Assembly (NCBI GenBank): GCA_029056365.1
Contig: JAIDBM010000261.1
Coordinates: forward strand, 1 to 15,113
Length of the DNA: 15,113 nt
Direction of reading: 5' to 3'
Source: Muribaculaceae bacterium
GTDB taxonomy: Bacteria > Bacteroidota > Bacteroidia > Bacteroidales > Muribaculaceae
Shown: piece after piece, positions 13,978 to 15,113 of the stretch
Layout: each line of letters starts with the position of its first letter
Position numbering within the stretch: the first letter of the stretch is position 1
The notes under the pieces: model-generated
Database searches by the model: none
What the model was told of the DNA's origin: nothing
Seen by the model: the letters and a program-made list of their open reading frames with translations, nothing else
Translations under genes and position numbers: made by a program

Positions 13978-15113
13978 CTACTTTACGAGAATCCTGCTGC
14001 CGGGTATTATATATACCGCAGGAGTAAACCCGCTTACTATAGTATTGCCTTTTGAAAGTTTCAGAGTCGCAACGCAGGCTCCCGCCAGATTGTATACCTT
14101 TACAATGCAGTCGGCCTCGGCCGTGAACTCTATGGCGCCATTAAGACCTCGTGCGCTTACTCCCGTCGCCGGACTGCACACCACATTGTCTATTCCCGAC
14201 GGATCGGCGACGGTGTATCCGATGCGCATCACCGGCATTCCGGCCGGATTGAGTTTCCATACATCGGACTCCGATGAGCTCCAGTTGCGGCTGATGCTCG
14301 ACGACTGGCATGTAACATCCATAAGGAAATAAACCGAATTGGTTTTGTTGGCCCTCGACGATGCGAGTACACGCAGGCTGCCGCCGGAGTATTCAAAGCC
14401 TTCGCTGTTTTCGAAGCGCACAAGTTCTGCCGGAAGCTGTGCATCGCCGGCTTTCTCTATTTTATAAGTGCCCGATGCGAACAATGTCATGGCGGACTTG
14501 TCGGACGGTATCGCCGAGTCGTATTTACGGTCTGAAGTGTTCTGCAGATAAAGTTCCATGCGATAATTGACGTCTTTTTCATTGTCGCAGTAACCATCGT
14601 ACGACACCGATGTTATCACGGCTCCTTCGGGTATGCCGAGCGATTCCGCCGGGTAAATTGTCTCGCTGTCGGAATTATTGTATTGCAGATACAGCGGACC
14701 GGTCGATGAGTAGCGTGTGGGCAGTCCGACTTCTGTTTCGTTTCCGGAACTTTTCCGCAGCTTGAATTCAGCCTCGGCTATCTGTTCGCCGTTCTTGAAC
14801 TCTACAGCCGGAGCCATGGCGGTAAGGAATCCCGGAGCCGATGCCAGCGGAGTATACGAAGCATTGAAATCGGCGATATTCTCAACCCGGAAAAGCCCCC
14901 ATCGGTTGGCTACCGCACTTGCCACATCAGCCGGATTGTCGTTGTTAACCAGTCGGACCGTAGCAGCCGGCACGGCATTGCCGTCGGCATCCGTCACCTG
15001 TCCGGAGTAAGTTGTTGTTTTCACCAGACCTGACACCGGAGTCATCGGCGAGGCAGCCGATTCGACCTTCAGAATATCGTCCCCGGCGATCCACAACGCG
15101 GATACAGTAAAGA
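13978..15113 (-). CDS. Secreted modular protein related to its neighbour, 5' end outside the window
   Basis: The reading frame stays open to the window edge (codons before TTG at 15096 read F-T-V-S-A), so the start and any signal peptide lie outside. About 378 codons are visible. Counting from the TTG at 15096, a CarboxypepD_reg-like domain spans about 28-113. A copy of the same beta-rich module as in the next gene spans about 122-294 (ETIYPAESLG, SVSYDGY, MPVMRIGY). A C-terminal tail at about 300-372 contains IVKVYNLAGACV and ends AVYIIPGSRILVK. That tail is a good match in style to Bacteroidales C-terminal sorting (type IX, type A) domains. The function is unknown; surface location is inferred. 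The 44-base gap to the next gene contains no promoter or terminator that I can see. Confidence 0.75.
   Translation of the reverse strand, partial: FTVSALWIAGDDILKVESAASPMTPVSGLVKTTTYSGQVTDADGNAVPAATVRLVNNDNPADVASAVANRWGLFRVENIADFNASYTPLASAPGFLTAMAPAVEFKNGEQIAEAEFKLRKSSGNETEVGLPTRYSSTGPLYLQYNNSDSETIYPAESLGIPEGAVITSVSYDGYCDNEKDVNYRMELYLQNTSDRKYDSAIPSDKSAMTLFASGTYKIEKAGDAQLPAELVRFENSEGFEYSGGSLRVLASSRANKTNSVYFLMDVTCQSSSISRNWSSSESDVWKLNPAGMPVMRIGYTVADPSGIDNVVCSPATGVSARGLNGAIEFTAEADCIVKVYNLAGACVATLKLSKGNTIVSGFTPAVYIIPGSRILVK
14215..14733 (-). repeat. Beta-rich surface module, copy 3
   Basis: This lies in the partial gene at the window edge. Landmarks are GPLYLQYNNSDSETIYPAE, SVSYDGYCDNEKDV, MELYLQNTS, MTLFASGTYKI, FEYSGGSLRVLA and the closing MPVMRIGY. 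They occur in the same order as in copies 1 and 2. Confidence 0.65.

Noticed and set aside
1..15113. CRISPR array, insertion sequence, prophage, toxin-antitoxin or known defence genes
   Set aside because: No regularly spaced direct repeats, transposase or integrase motifs, or defence-type proteins were seen on either strand.

Overview
The window looks like a chromosomal segment of a Bacteroidales bacterium. Muribaculaceae is my best guess, from gene order, protein style and a moderate G+C that I have only judged by eye. Three things support the order-level call: the gene strings nusB-yajC-ybbR-coaE and sppA-lpxK-punA-thiL, which I recall from Bacteroides-type genomes; promoter-like elements of the Bacteroidetes type (TAnnTTTG, once with a TTTG at the right spacing); and secreted proteins built from carboxypeptidase-regulatory-like domains with Bacteroidales-type C-terminal tails. 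Apart from one tRNA at the left edge, every gene is on the minus strand, so transcription runs from right to left.

Right end (about 11.3-15.1 kb): two adjacent, related secreted modular proteins. One is complete (863 aa). The other lies upstream in transcription and runs off the window edge. Both carry copies of the same beta-rich module, CarboxypepD_reg/CnaB-like domains and a C-terminal tail like those used for surface sorting. A good intrinsic terminator at about 11.3 kb closes this unit. Next (8.7-11.2 kb) is a predicted outer-membrane protein of the DUF5686 type. It starts with GTG almost on top of a -7 promoter element.

Middle (4.7-8.5 kb): sppA, lpxK and punA form a likely transcription unit: signal peptide digestion, the 4'-kinase of lipid A synthesis, and purine salvage. 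A hairpin with a T-rich tail follows punA. Then comes thiL (thiamine diphosphate synthesis).

Left part (0.1-3.6 kb): nusB, with its own well-formed Bacteroidetes promoter, then yajC, ybbR (cdaR-like) and coaE. These serve transcription antitermination, the Sec translocon, a c-di-AMP regulator-like membrane protein and the last step of CoA synthesis. coaE converges on tRNA-Glu(CTC), with a hairpin between them that can terminate from both sides.

The genes are mostly housekeeping. I found no CRISPR array, insertion sequence, prophage, toxin-antitoxin or defence system, and no clear new biological system. The items most worth a second look are an internal duplication that lengthens NusB to 473 aa, a 14-bp RNA hairpin between yajC and ybbR whose pairing is intact only in the transcribed strand, an Asp in PunA where the human enzyme has its base-contacting Asn, and the triplicated module in the secreted proteins.
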